Source of the DNA: Acidobacteriota bacterium
GTDB lineage: Bacteria; Acidobacteriota; Terriglobia; Bryobacterales; Bryobacteraceae
DNA length: 56,060 bases
NCBI GenBank assembly: GCA_026394015.1
Contig: JAPKZA010000292.1
Coordinates: 1-56,060, forward strand
Reading direction: 5' to 3'
Shown here piece after piece: positions 54,034-56,060 of the stretch (position 1 is the first letter of the stretch; every line of letters begins with the position of its first letter). The translations under genes and the position numbers were made by a program. The notes under the pieces are model-generated. The model saw only the letters and a program-made list of their open reading frames with translations. It had not been told where the DNA came from and made no database searches.

Positions 54034-55202
54034 CCTTGTACCTTCTTCCACTTCTTGCCTAACCGCAATACATAACTACCCGGGAACTCCAGCGTGACCA
54101 TTTCCGAAACCCGAGCGCCGTCCACTTCAAGCGCTCCTTCTTTGATCTTCCGCTGTGCTTCGCTCCCTGAAGCCGCCAGCCCGCACCGCACGAGTAACTT
54201 GTCTACCCGCAATCCTGTCTCTGTCACCGCGTAAACTTCGAGTTCCGTTGGCACTGAGCCCTGCGAAACCACACGGGTCCACTCTTCCGCCGCCCGTTCG
54301 GCGTCGGCACGAGAATGGAAATCAGACACGATCAACCGTGCCAGTTCCATCTTCGTCTCTTTCGGGTGGGCCAACCGCAGCTGTTGAATCTCACTCCCCG
54401 TCATATCGGTGAGCAGCTCGTAGTATCGGAACATTAGATCGTCAGGAATCGACATCAACTTCTGGAACATCACCGGAGCCGACTCGGTAATCCCAACGTA
54501 GTTGTTCTTCGACTTCGACATCTTTTCGACGCCGTCCAAGCCTTCCAGCAGCGGCACCGTCCCCACAATCTGGGGTGGTTGCCCGTAGGCCCGTTGCAAC
54601 TCCCTGCCCACCAGCAGGTTAAATTTTTGATCGTTGCCGCCCAACTCGACGTCGCACTTCATCATGACGGAGTCGTATCCCTGGGCCAGCGGATATAAAA
54701 ATTCATGCACCGAAATCGGCGTATTGGAGGCGTAGCGTTTGGAGAAATCGTCGCGCTCTAAGATCCGCGCGACGGTGTAGTGCGAACAAAGCCGGACCAT
54801 CTCCTCGAAGGACAGTGGCTCGAGCCACTTGCTGTTGAATTCGATCACCGTTTTTTCCGGGTCGAGAATCTTGAACACCTGAGTCTTGTAGGTCTCGGCG
54901 TTGGCGTTGATTTCGTCCCGCGTCATCGGTGGGCGCATGGCATTCCGGCCCGACGGATCGCCGATCAAGCCCGTCATGTCTCCAATCAGAAACGTGACGG
55001 TATGGCCTAAATCCTGGAAATGCTTCATCTTACGAATCAGCACGGTATGGCCGAGATGCAGATCAGGCGCTGTCGGATCAAAGCCGGTTTTTACGCGTAA
55101 AGGGCGACCCAGCTTGAGTCGCTCGCGGAGATCCTCTTCTCGGATCAGCTCCGCCATGCCTTTTCTCAGATAGGCGATCTGCTCTTCAATTGTCAAAGCC
55201 AT
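54030..55202 (-). CDS. tyrS: Tyrosine-tRNA ligase
   Basis: A 390-residue class I synthetase. HLGH (49-52) is the HIGH motif, KMSKS is at 227-231, and the C-terminus (about 330-390) is an S4-like domain. The sequence resembles the TyrZ-type form. It starts an operon with folP, overlapped by four bases. A T-box was not seen upstream. Confidence 0.97.
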   Translation of the reverse strand: MALTIEEQIAYLRKGMAELIREEDLRERLKLGRPLRVKTGFDPTAPDLHLGHTVLIRKMKHFQDLGHTVTFLIGDMTGLIGDPSGRNAMRPPMTRDEINANAETYKTQVFKILDPEKTVIEFNSKWLEPLSFEEMVRLCSHYTVARILERDDFSKRYASNTPISVHEFLYPLAQGYDSVMMKCDVELGGNDQKFNLLVGRELQRAYGQPPQIVGTVPLLEGLDGVEKMSKSKNNYVGITESAPVMFQKLMSIPDDLMFRYYELLTDMTGSEIQQLRLAHPKETKMELARLIVSDFHSRADAERAAEEWTRVVSQGSVPTELEVYAVTETGLRVDKLLVRCGLAASGSEAQRKIKEGALEVDGARVSEMVTLEFPGSYVLRLGKKWKKVQG

Positions 55203-55447
55203 TCCAATCTTCTAGGATCCGCGAAGTCGCGAAAAAGAAGCCCTCATTAACAATGGCACTCCCGCTCGGCGTTGTCCACCCCGATCCCCTGGCAAATCAA
55301 CACCCATGGACCACGCGAAGGACCTCTACCCGGTGCGAAGCAGGAACAGTAGGCCGCTCATCGCAAGCGTCCGTAGTCCTAGACTATACGGAAGGCCGAT
55401 CTCCGGCTACACCATATCGTTGCACCCGTCCCAAACCAACAAGTAGT
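55203..55447. other. Intergenic, no gene recognised
   Basis: Holds the tyrS promoter region on the minus strand, and no supported ORF. TATAGT-like and TTAATG-like boxes exist on the minus strand but without convincing -35 partners. Confidence 0.3.
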
Positions 55448-55451
55448 TGGT
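55435..55451 (-). other. Inverted repeat at the tRNA 3' end
   Basis: ACCAAC-AAGTA-GTTGGT, a 6-bp stem that includes the CCA end of the tRNA-Met fragment. It could be a terminator for the former tRNA transcript or a recombinase arm site. Confidence 0.3.
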
Positions 55452-55492
55452 TGCGGCGGCATGATTTGAACATGCGACCTTTTGGTTATGAG
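55448..55492 (-). tRNA. 3' fragment of tRNA-Met(CAT), probable integration (att) site
   Basis: On the minus strand the sequence runs from the anticodon loop CTCATAA through a variable loop AGGTC, a perfect T-arm (GCATG-TTCAAAT-CATGC), the 3' acceptor strand CGCCGCA, discriminator A and an encoded CCA. It ends at the anticodon loop: the 5' side (GATTCTCGTCACG) cannot pair with CCAAA and shows no D-arm or TGCGGCG acceptor strand. So only the 3' 45 bases remain. Such fragments are what site-specific integrases leave when elements insert into tRNA genes. Confidence 0.75.
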
Positions 55493-55657
55493 CGTGACGA
55501 GAATCGGTAACTGAAGGAAAAGAAAAGCACGAGTGGCAACTCAAAGAGCCTTCAGGAACTCTCGGGAACGCTTATTGGGAGTCCAATGGGAGTCTGGCGG
55601 CGGGGTGTCCACGCCGCCGAACAAACGCTGCCGATGCGGTTGAGTATGCAGATGGGA
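55493..55657. other. Probable remnant of an inserted element, no gene seen
   Basis: Between the tRNA fragment and the transposase frame. A short direct repetition, GGGAGTC, occurs twice around 55577-55595. No complete gene is visible. Confidence 0.25.
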
Positions 55658-56060
55658 CTAAGCACGGCGGCACGCGGTGGAGCAGGAAGGCGGTCTTATG
55701 AATTCCCGAGCCGCTTGTCTTCTCGGACAAGCATCTGAAAGAATGGTCATCCTTTGCAGCTTTTCGATTTCTTGGAGGATGTATGAGCTTTCAACCTTCG
55801 GGAGGTAAAGCCCCACGACCGCTTCGAGCTTTTCGGCGAAATGAGGATCATTGCTGACCTTGAAGGACTCGGACCGATGGGGCTTGAGTCCGTGGGCCCG
55901 CCATATTCGGAGAACGCTGGTATCGCTGATCCCGACCTCGTTCGCCATGCTGCGAGTGCTCCAGTGCGTGGCGTGGACGGGCTTTTCGAGGGTGGTCAGC
56001 CGGACCACTTCGGTGACTTTGTCGGGGGCGATCGATGGCAACCGTCCCGGGCGTGGAGCA
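55658..56060 (-). pseudogene. IS630-family transposase fragment, continues beyond window
   Basis: The minus-strand frame runs to the window edge (upstream codons read APRPGR before LPSIAPDK, so TTG 56041 is not the true start). RLTTLEKPVHATHWSTRSMA and SDTSVLRIWRAHGLKPHR match the N-terminal helix-turn-helix of IS630-type DDE transposases. Homology ends near 55802, just after VVGLYL; the expected DEKSQ-type catalytic block is missing, replaced by 48 unrelated residues. So the element is truncated and inactive on its own. The 5' end is outside the window. Confidence 0.8.

Noticed and set aside
55190-55510. 106-residue plus-strand frame across the tRNA fragment
   Set aside because: Its end RRHDLNMRPFGYERDE is an antisense translation of tRNA sequence, a known annotation artefact.

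Overview
The window looks like a chromosome segment of an Acidobacteriota bacterium of the Solibacter/Bryobacter group. The best taxonomic pointers are a secreted protein that ends in what looks like the C-terminal domain typical of Solibacteraceae (25926-27974), an Oar-like TonB-dependent receptor with an N-terminal carboxypeptidase-regulatory domain, several Tat-exported sugar-metabolism enzymes, and the PhoPQ-related, LVIVD and secreted threonine-aldolase-like proteins common in that group. This placement is inferred from family content; no marker gene was compared with a database.

Positions 1-27974 are an accessory metabolic and envelope region, very GC-rich in the first 20 kb. In order it holds a possible RelE/ParE-like protein, a DUF305-LVIVD-threonine aldolase run, a TPR protein, a PilZ protein, an RraA-like protein divergent from a membrane protein/heptose kinase-like/CPBP protease/BamE-like run, a PhoPQ-related protein divergent from an M14 peptidase, a sugar dehydrogenase with an MFS transporter, a large SEC-C protein, a TIM-barrel/membrane protein pair, and a Cys-rich peptide followed by a frameshifted TonB receptor, a BNR-repeat protein and an Ig-repeat protein. 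Genes are tightly packed. Three divergent pairs have opposed -10 boxes over the same few bases, several starts look leaderless, and three convergent pairs in the window have interlocking stop codons.

Positions 27975-49028 are one uninterrupted translation supercluster, the fused str, S10, spc and alpha operons: rpsL-rpsG-fusA-tuf-rpsJ-rplC-rplD-rplW-rplB-rpsS-rplV-rpsC-rplP-rpmC-rpsQ-rplN-rplX-rplE-rpsN-rpsH-rplF-rplR-rpsE-rpmD-rplO-secY-adk-map-infA-rpmJ-rpsM-rpsK-rpsD-rpoA-rplQ. A near-consensus promoter lies about 340 nt before rpsL and a 17-bp-stem terminator follows rplQ. Spacers inside the cluster hold hairpins, the most striking right after rpsK.

Positions 49029-55202 carry a family 2 glycosyltransferase, rpmB, mutM with a Rieske protein, an orphan periplasmic sugar-binding lipoprotein, and a tyrS-folP operon. 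The FolP protein has about 300 extra C-terminal residues rich in Gly, Asp, Arg, Pro and Tyr, the most unusual protein in the window; the S3 protein carries a smaller tail of similar composition.

Positions 55203-56060 look like a mobile-element boundary: a 45-bp 3' fragment of a tRNA-Met gene (typical integrase attachment sequence), then a truncated IS630-type transposase that runs off the window.
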